A DNA stretch of 64,000 nt, from assembly GCF_000960995.1 (NCBI RefSeq), contig NZ_CP009435.1, forward strand, positions 1,550,001 to 1,614,000, written 5' to 3'. Below are positions 1 to 7,926 of this stretch, in pieces. This DNA is from Burkholderia glumae LMG 2196 = ATCC 33617 (lineage in GTDB: Bacteria; Pseudomonadota; Gammaproteobacteria; Burkholderiales; Burkholderiaceae). The position numbers and the translations under genes are program-made. Below the pieces are notes generated by a model. It did no database searches. It worked only from the letters and a program-made list of their open reading frames with translations, and was not told the DNA's origin. How positions within the stretch are numbered: the first letter of the stretch is position 1; every line of letters starts with the position of its first letter.

Positions 1-117
1 GTCGGCGCTGAACCCGGCAGCGGCATGGCCGTTCCCGACCAGCAGCCGTCCGTAATCGGCCGACCGCCCGATAAGCGTTTGCGCGCTCCGGCGCGTGAAG
101 TCGTGCCGGGGCAGTGA
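1..117 (+). CDS. C-terminal end of an unidentified protein (partial)
   Basis: Frame 1 is open from the first base to TGA at 115-117 and would encode the last 38 residues of a protein ending in REVVPGQ. A textbook intrinsic terminator begins 18 bases after the stop on the same strand, which supports this being the real end of a plus-strand gene. The 38 residues are Pro/Arg-rich and carry no motif I recognise, so no function is given. An open frame this short could also occur by chance in such GC-rich DNA; the terminator is the main support. Confidence 0.45.
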   Translation, partial: VGAEPGSGMAVPDQQPSVIGRPPDKRLRAPAREVVPGQ

Positions 118-134
118 CTGCATCGGCACGATAG

Positions 135-172
135 AATCCCGTCACCGGATGTCCGGCGGCGGGATTTTTTTT
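135..172 (+). terminator. Intrinsic terminator of the leading partial gene
   Basis: The outer stem AATCCCG (135-141) pairs with CGGGATT (160-166), and the inner stem CCGGA (145-149) pairs with TCCGG (152-156). A run of eight T follows (165-172). Its orientation and position fit the gene ending at 117. Confidence 0.8.
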
Positions 173-222
173 ATGCGGCGCGCATTACAGGTTGGCAGGT
201 TTCATGGCCGGAGCGCACACGC

Positions 223-258
223 AAAAAAAACGCATACGCGAAACGAATCGCGTATGCG
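223..258 (-). terminator. Intrinsic terminator of the glycine-zipper lipoprotein gene
   Basis: A perfect 10-bp inverted repeat, CGCATACGCG (231-240) and CGCGTATGCG (249-258), has an 8-nt loop. Eight A precede it on the plus strand (223-230), giving eight U on the minus-strand transcript. It lies 41 bases beyond the stop of the gene at 300-776 and probably ends that whole minus-strand unit. Confidence 0.88.
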
Positions 259-299
259 CTGGATATCGCGGCTCTTGCCGCGTGCTGAGGCCTCCTCGC

Positions 300-776
300 T
301 CAGTGCGTGACGCGGGTCACGCCGCCGCTCGACAACAGGCGGACGCGGTCACCTGCGCGGAATACTTCCGGTGTGGCGGCTTGCGTGATCGAGCGCAAGT
401 CACCGTTGTCGAGGCGCACGGTGATTTCGACACCGTTCGCCGTACTCACGCCCTGGCCGATCGCATTGCCCGCCACGGCGCCGGCAATGCCGCCCGCGAT
501 CGCGGTCAGGATCGAGCCCCTGCCGCCTCCGATCGCGCTACCGGCCACGGCACCGAGTGCGCCACCGCCGAGCGTGCCGAGCGTCGAGCCGGCGCCGGTG
601 TCGCTTTCGATGCGCACCGCGCGCACGCTCTCGACCGTGCCGAAGCGCACGGTCTGCTCGCGCTGCGTCTGGCTGGCGCTGTAGACATCGGCCGAGCCAG
701 GCGGCGTGAAACAGCCGGTGAGCGACACCGAGGCCGCGAGCATCGCGGTGAGCGTGAGGGTTTTTCTGGTCAGCAT
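300..776 (-). CDS. Glycine-zipper outer-membrane lipoprotein (SlyB/PcpA-like)
   Basis: This 158-residue protein starts with a lipoprotein signal peptide, with lipobox LTGC and Cys22 as the likely lipidated residue. The middle (about 65-110) is a Gly/Ala-rich glycine-zipper segment (GGGALGAVAGSAIGGG and a second copy) typical of the 17 kDa/SlyB family. The C-terminal part (DNGDLRSITQ...AGDRVRLL) resembles the small beta domain of these proteins. It is therefore expected in the outer membrane in an envelope-integrity role. It sits 22 bases downstream of the PfkB kinase gene and may share its transcript. The family call is firm; the specific function is unknown. Confidence 0.8.
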   Translation of the reverse strand: MLTRKTLTLTAMLAASVSLTGCFTPPGSADVYSASQTQREQTVRFGTVESVRAVRIESDTGAGSTLGTLGGGALGAVAGSAIGGGRGSILTAIAGGIAGAVAGNAIGQGVSTANGVEITVRLDNGDLRSITQAATPEVFRAGDRVRLLSSGGVTRVTH

Positions 777-798
777 GGGTAGTTCTCTCCAACGAGTC

Positions 799-1737
799 TC
801 ATTCGATACTGTAGCCGAACGCGCTCTGAAAGCGAGACAAGATTTCGGTCCGGCCGAGCAGGTAGGATTGCGGTCCTGAATGCGCGATCTTGATCGACCC
901 CATCAGGCTCGCGAGGCGGCCGGTGGTTGCCCAGTCCAGCCCCTTCTCGATGCCGTAGAGCAGGCCGCCGCGGAAGGCGTCGCCGCAACCGGTCGGATCG
1001 ACGATCTGTTCGGCCTTGACGACCGGGATCTGCTCGATGCCGTCGCGGTGGCGGATGGTGGCGCCATGCTCGCCGCGCGTAATGATCAGGGCCTGAACCC
1101 GGCTCGCGAGCTCGTCCTCCGACCAGCCCGTCTTGTCGCTTACCAGCTTGGCTTCGTAGTCGTTGACCGCCAGATAGGTGGCAAGTTCAATGCTGCGCCG
1201 CAGCGTCTCGCGGTCGAACAGCGGCAGGCCCTGGCCAGGATCGAACACGAACGGCACGCCGGCCTTCGCGAGCTCCTCGACGTGCTGGACCATGCCCTGG
1301 AAGCCGTCCGGGCCGATGATCGCGAGCCGGATGTCGCGCGCCTCGCCCGCATGGTTCAGGTGCGACTGCATCATCGCGCCCGGGTGGAAGGCGGTGATCT
1401 GGTTGTTGTCGAGATCGGTGGTGATCATCGCCTGCGCCGAGTGCGTGTCCGGCACCACTCGCACGTAGTCGCGCGCGAGGCCAAGCGAGTCGAAGCGGTC
1501 GAGGTAGAGCTGCCCGTCGATCGCGCCGAGCGTTCCCATCACGCGGGCGTCGCCACCGAGCGCGTGCAGCGCATAGGCGATGTTGCCGGCGCAGCCGCCG
1601 AACTCGCGCCGCATGGTCGGCACGAGGAAGCTCAGATTGATGAGGTGGACCTGATCGGGCAGGATGTGCTCCCGAAAGCGCCCCTCGAAGGTCATGATGT
1701 TGTCGTAGGCGATCGAACCGCAAATCAGCGTAGCCAA
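799..1737 (-). CDS. PfkB-family carbohydrate/nucleoside kinase
   Basis: This 312-residue ribokinase-fold kinase transfers phosphate from ATP to a sugar or nucleoside hydroxyl. The N-terminal substrate lid begins MATLICGSIAYDN, a glycine-rich GGCAGNIAYAL stretch lies at 48-58, and the anion-hole/catalytic signature DPTGCGDAFRGG at 247-258 includes the catalytic base Asp253. The overall form is closer to the adenosine-kinase/nucleoside-kinase branch than to fructokinases, but the substrate cannot be read from the sequence. It lies 97 bases downstream of tpx on the same strand. I give no gene symbol because the substrate is unknown. Confidence 0.85.
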   Translation of the reverse strand: MATLICGSIAYDNIMTFEGRFREHILPDQVHLINLSFLVPTMRREFGGCAGNIAYALHALGGDARVMGTLGAIDGQLYLDRFDSLGLARDYVRVVPDTHSAQAMITTDLDNNQITAFHPGAMMQSHLNHAGEARDIRLAIIGPDGFQGMVQHVEELAKAGVPFVFDPGQGLPLFDRETLRRSIELATYLAVNDYEAKLVSDKTGWSEDELASRVQALIITRGEHGATIRHRDGIEQIPVVKAEQIVDPTGCGDAFRGGLLYGIEKGLDWATTGRLASLMGSIKIAHSGPQSYLLGRTEILSRFQSAFGYSIE

Positions 1738-1834
1738 GATCGTTCCTGTTCAGAGTGTGAAGCGGTGCAAGGATGGGGGACGCGCGCGTCGCGATGGCCG
1801 CGCCGCGCGCGAGGTGCCGCCGGGTGCGCGACGC

Positions 1835-2338
1835 TTACTTCAGCGCGGCCAGCGCCGCGTCGTAGTTCGGCTCGTTCTTGATTTCGTCGACCAGTTCCGT
1901 GTAGATCACCTTGTCGTTCGCGTCGATCACCACCACGGCGCGCGCGGTCAGGCCGTTCAGCGGGCCGCTCGTCACGTCCACGCCGTAGGCCTGCGCGAAG
2001 TCCCGGCCGCCGCGGAACGTCGAAGCGGTGGACACGTTCTCGAGGCCCTCGGTCGTGCAGAAGCGCTTGGCGGCGAACGGCAGGTCGGCCGAGACCACCA
2101 CCACGACCGTATCGGCGAGCTTGCCGGCGGCTTCGTTGAACTTGCGCGTCGAGGTCGCGCAGGTCGGCGTGTCGAGGCTCGGGACGATGTTCAGCACCTT
2201 GCGCTTGCCGGCGAAGCTGGCCAGCGTCAGCTCGCCGAGATCCTGGCCGACCAGCTTGAAATCGGGGGCTTGCGAGCCGACGGCCGGGAACTCGCCGGCC
2301 AGATCGATCGGGTTGCCGCCCAGCGTGACTTTGCTCAT
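1835..2338 (-). CDS. tpx: Thiol peroxidase, atypical 2-Cys peroxiredoxin
   Basis: The 167-residue enzyme reduces hydroperoxides with electrons from thioredoxin. The peroxidatic Cys60 lies in SLDTPTC and the resolving Cys94 in AKRFC, matching the spacing of the E. coli enzyme (Cys61 and Cys95). I start at the ATG at 2336-2338 because the conserved N terminus (MSKVTLGGNPIDLAGEFP) begins there and GGAG sits upstream. A longer in-frame extension to 2488 overlaps the neighbouring gene and looks unlike protein. It may be read from its own promoter or through from the genes above it. Confidence 0.95.
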   Translation of the reverse strand: MSKVTLGGNPIDLAGEFPAVGSQAPDFKLVGQDLGELTLASFAGKRKVLNIVPSLDTPTCATSTRKFNEAAGKLADTVVVVVSADLPFAAKRFCTTEGLENVSTASTFRGGRDFAQAYGVDVTSGPLNGLTARAVVVIDANDKVIYTELVDEIKNEPNYDAALAALK

Positions 2339-2432
2339 ATTCTTACTCCGGAGAGGGGCGTCGTGCGACGCCGAGGTTGAGGCCGGCGCGCCATGCGGGC
2401 GCGCCGTGCAGGACGGGGCCGCGACGGACCCG

Positions 2433-3827
2433 TCACGGGTAGAAAATCTGGACGCGGAAGTTCGAGGCGGCGATGCCGGGTGCGCCATCGGCGGCGCCGG
2501 GCGCCGTGTCGATTCGCACGAACATCGTTTCGGTCGTGCCGGCGGCGAGGCCCGCCTCGATGCGCGTGCCGGGAGGGACGTAGTCGGCGGGCGCGAGCAC
2601 GCGGCGCGCGGCCACGTGGTTCGATGCGTCGAGCAGCGTCAGCTCGATCGAGGGATAGGCGAGCGCGAGCGCAGCGTGGTTCGACAGCGGCACCTTCAGT
2701 TCGAGCACGCGCGGGCCGTCTAGCTGGCGCAGGTCGGACGCGCCGAGCCGCAGGCCGTCGATCGCGCGCGGTGGCTCGACCGTGCAGCCCAGCGCAGCGC
2801 AGGCCCGCGCGAACAGCGGCTGAGCCGCCGGCCAGTTCGTCAGCAGCGGCTCGCGCAGCCACCAGGCGAGCTGGCCGGCCAGCACCACGATCAGCAGTCC
2901 CGCCAGGAAGCCGCCGAGCATCTGCCGGCCGTTGCTGCCGCGCCGGCCGGCCGGCGACTCGCGCGTCATCGCGAAATGGATGCGATCGTCCTGCTCCGGT
3001 TCGACCGCGAACGGCTCGGTTTCACGGGGCGGCATGCCAGGCGCGCCGGACTCGGCGCCGCCGCGGGGGGCGCGGGCCCCGTCGTCGTGCCCACCGGCGG
3101 GCGGCGCGGCGCCGAACGAAGGCTCGGCCATGGCGCGCGGCAGCGCGGCAACGAGCCCCGCGAGATCGGCGTCGCTCGCGCCATGCGCCGGCGCGGCGAG
3201 GCCGGACCCGGGGCCGTGGTCGGCCGGCGCCGCGGGCGTTGCGTCCGCCGGTGCCGGGGCAGGCTCGCGTGCGGGGGCGGCCGCGGATTCGGCTACGGGT
3301 TCGGATGCGGGCGCGGGCAAGGGCCCCGGTACGCGCTCGGATGCAGGATCGGCCGCGGGCGTGGCGACGGGGGCCGATCCGGAGGCGGGCGGCACGACAG
3401 GTTCGCCGCGGGCCAAGCCGGCCTCATTGGCGGGCACTTCGCGCGCGGCGGCGGCGGCGACCGGCAGGAGCGGGGCCGGGCCGGTGTTGCCGCCGTGGTG
3501 GCGCAGCGTCGGATCGATGCCGCCGTCGAGCCACGGCGCCCGCATGTCCCAGGCGCCGGGCTCGAAGCTGGCGCCCATCGGGGGCGTGGTCGCGGCGTGC
3601 GGCGCGGTGGCCGGGAACACGCGCGGCGGGGGCGGTGCGGCGCCCGCCGTGGAGGCCGGCTCGGCGGCCGGCGGGGCGAGTTCGGAATCGGGGTCGACGA
3701 GTGCATTCACTGCGTCGAACACCTGCTGACAGTGGCCGCAACGTGCCAGGCCGCCGTGCAGCTTCAGATGCTCGGGGCTGATCCGGAAGACGGTTTCACA
3801 GTGAGGGCAGCGCGTCGCGAGGGGCAT
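2433..3827 (-). CDS. DUF3426 zinc-ribbon membrane protein
   Basis: This is a 464-residue protein. An N-terminal MJ0042-type zinc ribbon has its four cysteines at 7, 10, 30 and 33 (CPHC and CGHC). It is followed by about 230 residues of low-complexity Pro/Ala/Glu-rich linker, one transmembrane helix (GGFLAGLLIVVLAGQLAWWL) and a C-terminal DUF3426 domain. The domain order suggests a cytoplasmic zinc finger tethered to a periplasmic domain. Its place next to prmA is widely conserved in beta-proteobacteria. The function is unknown; a regulatory or envelope role is only an inference. Confidence 0.85.
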   Translation of the reverse strand: MPLATRCPHCETVFRISPEHLKLHGGLARCGHCQQVFDAVNALVDPDSELAPPAAEPASTAGAAPPPPRVFPATAPHAATTPPMGASFEPGAWDMRAPWLDGGIDPTLRHHGGNTGPAPLLPVAAAAAREVPANEAGLARGEPVVPPASGSAPVATPAADPASERVPGPLPAPASEPVAESAAAPAREPAPAPADATPAAPADHGPGSGLAAPAHGASDADLAGLVAALPRAMAEPSFGAAPPAGGHDDGARAPRGGAESGAPGMPPRETEPFAVEPEQDDRIHFAMTRESPAGRRGSNGRQMLGGFLAGLLIVVLAGQLAWWLREPLLTNWPAAQPLFARACAALGCTVEPPRAIDGLRLGASDLRQLDGPRVLELKVPLSNHAALALAYPSIELTLLDASNHVAARRVLAPADYVPPGTRIEAGLAAGTTETMFVRIDTAPGAADGAPGIAASNFRVQIFYP

Positions 3828-3872
3828 GATGGCCGGTCAGCACGGGGGCCGGAGTGGTGGACAGCCCCTATT

Positions 3873-4775
3873 CTAATGGCTTTCGCGTCGTGTTCCGGCC
3901 AGACAGACCCAGCCTTCGTGTTCGCGCCAGACCGACATGTCGATGTAGCGTGCATAGACGCCCGCGACCTCGTCCGCCTGCCGCGCGAGCACGCCCGACA
4001 GCGCGATCCGCCCGCCCGGGCGCACCTTCGACGCGAGCATCGAGGCCATCAGCTTGAGCGGGTTCGAGAGGATGTTGGCCACCACGATGTCGAATTCGCC
4101 CGGTGGGCAATCGTCGGGCAGGCCGTAGTCGACCTCGGCGCGATTGCGCTCGCTGTTGTGGCGGGCCGATTCGACCGCCTGCGGATCGATGTCGATGCCG
4201 ATCACGCGGCCCGCGCCGCACTTCTTCGCGAGGATCGCCAGGATGCCCGAGCCGCAGCCGTAGTCGAGCACCGACTGGCCTGCCTCGACGGTCTGCTCGA
4301 GCCATTCCATGCAGAGCCGCGTGGTGGGGTGGCTGCCGGTGCCGAACGCCAGGCCCGGGTCGAGCTCGAGCACGAGCGCGTCGGGCTCGGGTGCGTCGTG
4401 CCATGACGGCACCACCCAGATCCGCTGGCCGATCGGGATCGGATCGAACTGCGATTGGGTGACGCGCACCCAGTCCTGCTCCTCGACCTCGCGCAGCGTG
4501 AAGGAGGGCACGGCGCCGAGCCCTGCCTCGTTGGCGGCGGCCGCCAGCAGCACGGCCGGGTCGTGCGTGTCGGCCAGCAGCGCGATCACGCGCGAGTGCT
4601 GCCAAGCGGTGCGCTCGGGCGTGAGGCCCGGTTCGCCGAACAGCGGTTGCTCGTCGGGCGTGTCCGCGTCGGCGTCCTCCACCGACACGGACAGCGCGCC
4701 GAGTTCGATCAGCGCGTCGGACAGCGCTTCCGCATGTTCGCGCGCCAGCTCGGCGACGAGTTCCCGATAGCTCAT
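3873..4775 (-). CDS. prmA: Ribosomal protein L11 methyltransferase
   Basis: The 300-residue SAM-dependent enzyme trimethylates lysines of ribosomal protein L11. The N-terminal substrate-recognition domain is followed by a Rossmann methyltransferase domain with SAM motif I at about 169-180 (VLDYGCGSGILA), the acidic motif GIDIDPQAVE, and the catalytic-site motif NILSNPL. The start ATG lies only 2 bases after the accC stop, so the two genes are translationally close and surely co-transcribed. The longer frame upstream runs through accC and is not real. Confidence 0.95.
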   Translation of the reverse strand: MSYRELVAELAREHAEALSDALIELGALSVSVEDADADTPDEQPLFGEPGLTPERTAWQHSRVIALLADTHDPAVLLAAAANEAGLGAVPSFTLREVEEQDWVRVTQSQFDPIPIGQRIWVVPSWHDAPEPDALVLELDPGLAFGTGSHPTTRLCMEWLEQTVEAGQSVLDYGCGSGILAILAKKCGAGRVIGIDIDPQAVESARHNSERNRAEVDYGLPDDCPPGEFDIVVANILSNPLKLMASMLASKVRPGGRIALSGVLARQADEVAGVYARYIDMSVWREHEGWVCLAGTRRESH

Positions 4776-4777
4776 GC

Positions 4778-6145
4778 TCAGGCCTCTTCCGGCGCGACCT
4801 GCTGCTTCGCGGCGAGCCGGCCTTCGAGGTAATGGATGCTGGTGCCGCCCTCGACGAACTTCGAATCGAGCATCAGTTCCCGATGCAGCGGGATGTTGGT
4901 CTGGATGCCCTCGACCACCATTTCCGACAGCGCGATGCGCATGCGCTGGATGGCCTGCTCGCGCGTCGCGCCATAGGCGATCAGCTTGCCGATCATCGAA
5001 TCGTAGTTCGGCGGCACGAAATAGCCGTTGTAGGCATGCGAATCGACACGCACGCCAGGGCCGCCCGGCGTGTGCCACGACGTGATCCGGCCCGGCGACG
5101 GCGTGAACTTGAACGGATCCTCGGCGTTGATCCGGCATTCGATCGCGTGGCCGCGGAACTGGATGTCGCGCTGGCGGATCGCGAGCTTCTCGCCGGCGGC
5201 GATCTTGATCTGTTCCTGCACGATGTCGATGCCCGTGATCAGCTCGGTGACCGGGTGCTCGACCTGCACGCGCGTGTTCATCTCGATGAAGTAGAACTCG
5301 TTGTTCTCGTAGAGGAACTCGAAGGTGCCCGCGCCCAGATAGCCCATCTTCTTGCAGGCGTCGGCGCAGCGGTCGCCGATCCGGTCGATCAGGCGGCGCG
5401 CGATGCCGGGCGCCGGCGCTTCCTCGATCACCTTCTGGTGGCGGCGCTGCATCGAGCAGTCGCGTTCGCCGAGCCAGAGCGCGTTCTTGTGCGCGTCGGC
5501 CAGCACCTGGATCTCGATGTGACGCGGATTCTCGAGATACTTCTCCATGTACACCTGCGGGTTGCCGAACGCCCGGCCGGCCTCCTCGCGCGTCATGTTG
5601 ACGGCGTTGACGAGCGCCGCCTCGGTATGCACGACGCGCATGCCGCGGCCACCGCCGCCGCCCGAGGCCTTGATGATGACCGGATAGCCGATCGCGCGCG
5701 CGATCTTCACGATTTCCTTCGGATCGTCGGGCAGCGCGCCTTCCGAGCCCGGCACGCACGGCACGCCGGTGCGGATCATGGTCTGCTTGGCGGTGACCTT
5801 GTCACCCATCAGGCGGATCGTGTCCGGGCGCGGGCCGATGAACGTGAAGCCTGACTGCTCGACGCGCTCGGCGAAATCGGCGTTCTCGGACAGGAAGCCG
5901 TAGCCCGGGTGGATCGCCTGGGCATCGGTGACTTCGGCCGCGCTGATCAGCGCCGGCATGTTCAGATAGCTGAGGTTCGACGGAGCGGGGCCGATGCAGA
6001 CCGCCTCGTCCGCCAGCTTCACGTACTTGGCTTCCTTGTCGGCTTCCGAGTATACGACGACCGTCTTGACGCCCAACTCGCGGCATGCGCGCTGAATGCG
6101 CAATGCGATCTCGCCGCGATTGGCAATGAGGATTTTTTCAAACAT
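4778..6145 (-). CDS. accC: Acetyl-CoA carboxylase, biotin carboxylase subunit
   Basis: At 455 residues it has the usual length for AccC. It carboxylates biotin on AccB using ATP and bicarbonate, the first half-reaction of fatty-acid synthesis. The N-terminal preATP-grasp domain begins MFEKILIANRGEIALR. The ATP-grasp glycine loop KASGGGGGRGMR lies at 159-170, and the catalytic region has EMNTRVQVEHPVTE. It follows accB by 55 bases and is followed by prmA after 2 bases, forming an accB-accC-prmA operon. accD and accA are not in the window. Confidence 0.97.
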   Translation of the reverse strand: MFEKILIANRGEIALRIQRACRELGVKTVVVYSEADKEAKYVKLADEAVCIGPAPSNLSYLNMPALISAAEVTDAQAIHPGYGFLSENADFAERVEQSGFTFIGPRPDTIRLMGDKVTAKQTMIRTGVPCVPGSEGALPDDPKEIVKIARAIGYPVIIKASGGGGGRGMRVVHTEAALVNAVNMTREEAGRAFGNPQVYMEKYLENPRHIEIQVLADAHKNALWLGERDCSMQRRHQKVIEEAPAPGIARRLIDRIGDRCADACKKMGYLGAGTFEFLYENNEFYFIEMNTRVQVEHPVTELITGIDIVQEQIKIAAGEKLAIRQRDIQFRGHAIECRINAEDPFKFTPSPGRITSWHTPGGPGVRVDSHAYNGYFVPPNYDSMIGKLIAYGATREQAIQRMRIALSEMVVEGIQTNIPLHRELMLDSKFVEGGTSIHYLEGRLAAKQQVAPEEA

Positions 6146-6200
6146 AGCGGATATTCGTCTTTTCGGTGACGCGCTCTGGCGCGAGGCGTCGCGTTCGGCT

Positions 6201-6668
6201 TTAGCCGACCACGAACAGCGGCTGGCCGTATTCGACCGCCTGGCCGTTCTCGACGAGGATTTCCTTCACGACGCCCGACTTGTCGGACTCGATCTCGTTG
6301 AGCAGTTTCATCGCCTCGATGATGCAGAGGGTCTGGCCTTCCTTGACCGTGTCGCCGACCTGGATGAACGGATCGGCGCCCGGCGACGGTGCGCGGTAGA
6401 ACGTGCCCACCATCGGCGAGGTGACCACATGGCCCTGCGGCGCGGCTGCAGCCGGTGCGGCGGCGGCCGGTGCTGCACCTTCACCGGCGGGGTTTGCGGC
6501 GGGAGCGGCGGCGCTGACCTGCGGCGCGTAGCCGGCGGCCGGCTGCATGTAGACGGGCGGCGCGTTCTTGACGATGCGCACCTTGCCTTCGCCCTCGGTC
6601 ACTTCCAGTTCGGAGATGCCGGATTCGGAAACGAGATCGATCAGGGTTTTCAGCTTGCGAAGATCCAT
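6201..6668 (-). CDS. accB: Acetyl-CoA carboxylase biotin carboxyl carrier protein
   Basis: The 155-residue carrier carries biotin between the carboxylase and transferase subunits. The N-terminal dimerisation segment is followed by an Ala/Pro-rich flexible linker (about 45-78) and a C-terminal biotinyl domain. The biotinylation motif EAMKL places the modified lysine at 121, and the protruding-thumb region precedes it (TSPMVGTFYRAPSPGADPF). It is first in the accB-accC-prmA unit and lies 69 bases downstream of aroQ. Confidence 0.97.
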   Translation of the reverse strand: MDLRKLKTLIDLVSESGISELEVTEGEGKVRIVKNAPPVYMQPAAGYAPQVSAAAPAANPAGEGAAPAAAAPAAAAPQGHVVTSPMVGTFYRAPSPGADPFIQVGDTVKEGQTLCIIEAMKLLNEIESDKSGVVKEILVENGQAVEYGQPLFVVG

Positions 6669-6737
6669 CGGGAGTTCCCCTTGTCTGTATGTGAAGCGCC
6701 GGCCGGGCCGGCTGCGATTCGTTGGTTCTGAAAAAGC

Positions 6738-7190
6738 TCAGCCGCGCGGCGCGTCGCGCAGCTTGTCGAGCGCATAGTCGAGCGCGTGTAGATAGCCCTT
6801 CCAACCGAAACCGCAGATCACCCCTTCGGCCTGGTCGGAGAAATAGGAGTGATGCCGGAACGGTTCGCGTCGATGCACGTTCGACAGATGCACCTCGACG
6901 AACGGGATGCCGACGCCTGCGAGCGCGTCGCGAATCGCGACGCTCGTATGCGTGTAGGCGGCCGGATTGAGCACGATGAAATCGGTTCCCTGGTCCCGGG
7001 CCGCGTGGATGCGATCGACGAGTGCGCCTTCGTGGTTGCTCTGGAACGTGGCCAGCTCGGCGCCGGCCTCGCCCGCTCGCGCAGCCAGCGCCCGGTCGAT
7101 CTCGGCCAGCGTCACGCGGCCGTACACCTCCGGTTCCCGGGTGCCGAGAAGGTTCAGGTTCGGGCCGTGCAATACCAGCAAACGTATCAT
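6738..7190 (-). CDS. aroQ: 3-dehydroquinate dehydratase, type II
   Basis: This 150-residue type II (trans-eliminating) dehydroquinase acts in the shikimate pathway. The start is diagnostic (LLVLHGPNLNLLGTREPEVYG), with the catalytic loop Arg (GTREP) and Tyr, and the His-containing segment PFVEVHLSNVHRREPFRHHSY is intact. Type II enzymes are dodecamers of about 145-150 residues, so the length is normal. It is preceded by its own likely promoter and leads into accB after 69 bases, the usual aroQ-accB-accC order of beta-proteobacteria. The other shikimate gene in the window, aroE, is at 13125. Confidence 0.96.
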   Translation of the reverse strand: MIRLLVLHGPNLNLLGTREPEVYGRVTLAEIDRALAARAGEAGAELATFQSNHEGALVDRIHAARDQGTDFIVLNPAAYTHTSVAIRDALAGVGIPFVEVHLSNVHRREPFRHHSYFSDQAEGVICGFGWKGYLHALDYALDKLRDAPRG

Positions 7191-7222
7191 GGTCGCTTCA
7201 ATTTCTGCGGAGTTGCGCGCAC

Positions 7223-7250
7223 TTTATCGCCGTTCCGAGAAATTTGTCCA
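7223..7250 (-). promoter_or_regulatory. Putative sigma-70 promoter for aroQ-accB-accC
   Basis: On the minus strand a -35 TGGACA (7245-7250) and a -10 GATAAA (7223-7228) are separated by 16 bases. They lie 33 bases upstream of the aroQ start. This is a pattern match only. Confidence 0.45.
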
Positions 7251-7284
7251 GTTTTGCTGGATGGCAGGGGCACGCGAGCCGGCA

Positions 7285-7334
7285 GAAATTACGAGGGGTA
7301 ACCGGCAGATCGCGGTAATTTCAGCCAATCTGCC
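7285..7334. repeat. Two interleaved inverted repeats between tlpA-like gene and aroQ
   Basis: GAAATTAC (7285-7292) pairs with GTAATTTC (7315-7322), and GGCAGAT (7304-7310) pairs with ATCTGCC (7328-7334). The two stems interleave, so they could form alternative or pseudoknotted RNA structures, or be protein-binding sites upstream of the aroQ promoter. No U-tract follows, so this is not an ordinary terminator. Confidence 0.4.
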
Positions 7335-7383
7335 GCCAACCCGGGCTCAACCGCCCGCAACGCCCCATGCGAAGACTTGCGCG

Positions 7384-7926
7384 CTACAGCGTGTCGAGGG
7401 TCTTTTTGAGCGCGTCGGGCTGGATTTCCCCCAATTTTGTCATGCGTACCTTGCCGTTCGCGTCAATCACGACCGTAAACGGCAGCGCGCCGGCGGTATT
7501 GCCGAAGTTGCGGGCCAGGTCCGCGCCGGCATAGCCGCTGACCACCACCGGATAGTCGACCTTCACCTTCTGCAGGAAAGCCTTCACGTTCTGGCCCGAA
7601 TCGACGCCGACGCCGACGAAGCGTATGCCCTTTTGCCGGTACTCGTGCGAAAGCGCGACGAGTTCCGGCATTTCCTTGACGCAGGGGCCGCACCACGAGG
7701 CCCAGAAGTTCACGACAACCTTCTGGCCCTTGAAGCTCGCGAGCGACTGCGGCTTGCCGTCCGGGTCGGTGACCGGGGCGGCCCACAGCGCGCTGACGGG
7801 GTCGCCCACCGGTGCCGCCTCGGCGGTGTTCTCGAACGCGTCGCCACGCACCCAGTGGCCGGCGGCGAGGCCGCCGGCGATCGCGACCGCCGCCACGGCG
7901 GCGCTGACTAATCGTTTACTGTTCAT
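7384..7926 (-). CDS. TlpA-family membrane-anchored thioredoxin
   Basis: The 180-residue protein has an N-terminal signal anchor (about 6-24) and a periplasmic thioredoxin fold of the TlpA/ResA type. The active site is WASWCGPC, with Cys79 and Cys82. Such proteins reduce disulfides in the periplasm, for example in cytochrome c maturation or copper-site assembly, but the partner cannot be read from the context. The start at MNSKRL is chosen because the hydrophobic anchor follows directly. Its first 11 bases overlap the end of the upstream uncharacterised gene, so the two are co-transcribed. Confidence 0.88.
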   Translation of the reverse strand: MNSKRLVSAAVAAVAIAGGLAAGHWVRGDAFENTAEAAPVGDPVSALWAAPVTDPDGKPQSLASFKGQKVVVNFWASWCGPCVKEMPELVALSHEYRQKGIRFVGVGVDSGQNVKAFLQKVKVDYPVVVSGYAGADLARNFGNTAGALPFTVVIDANGKVRMTKLGEIQPDALKKTLDTL

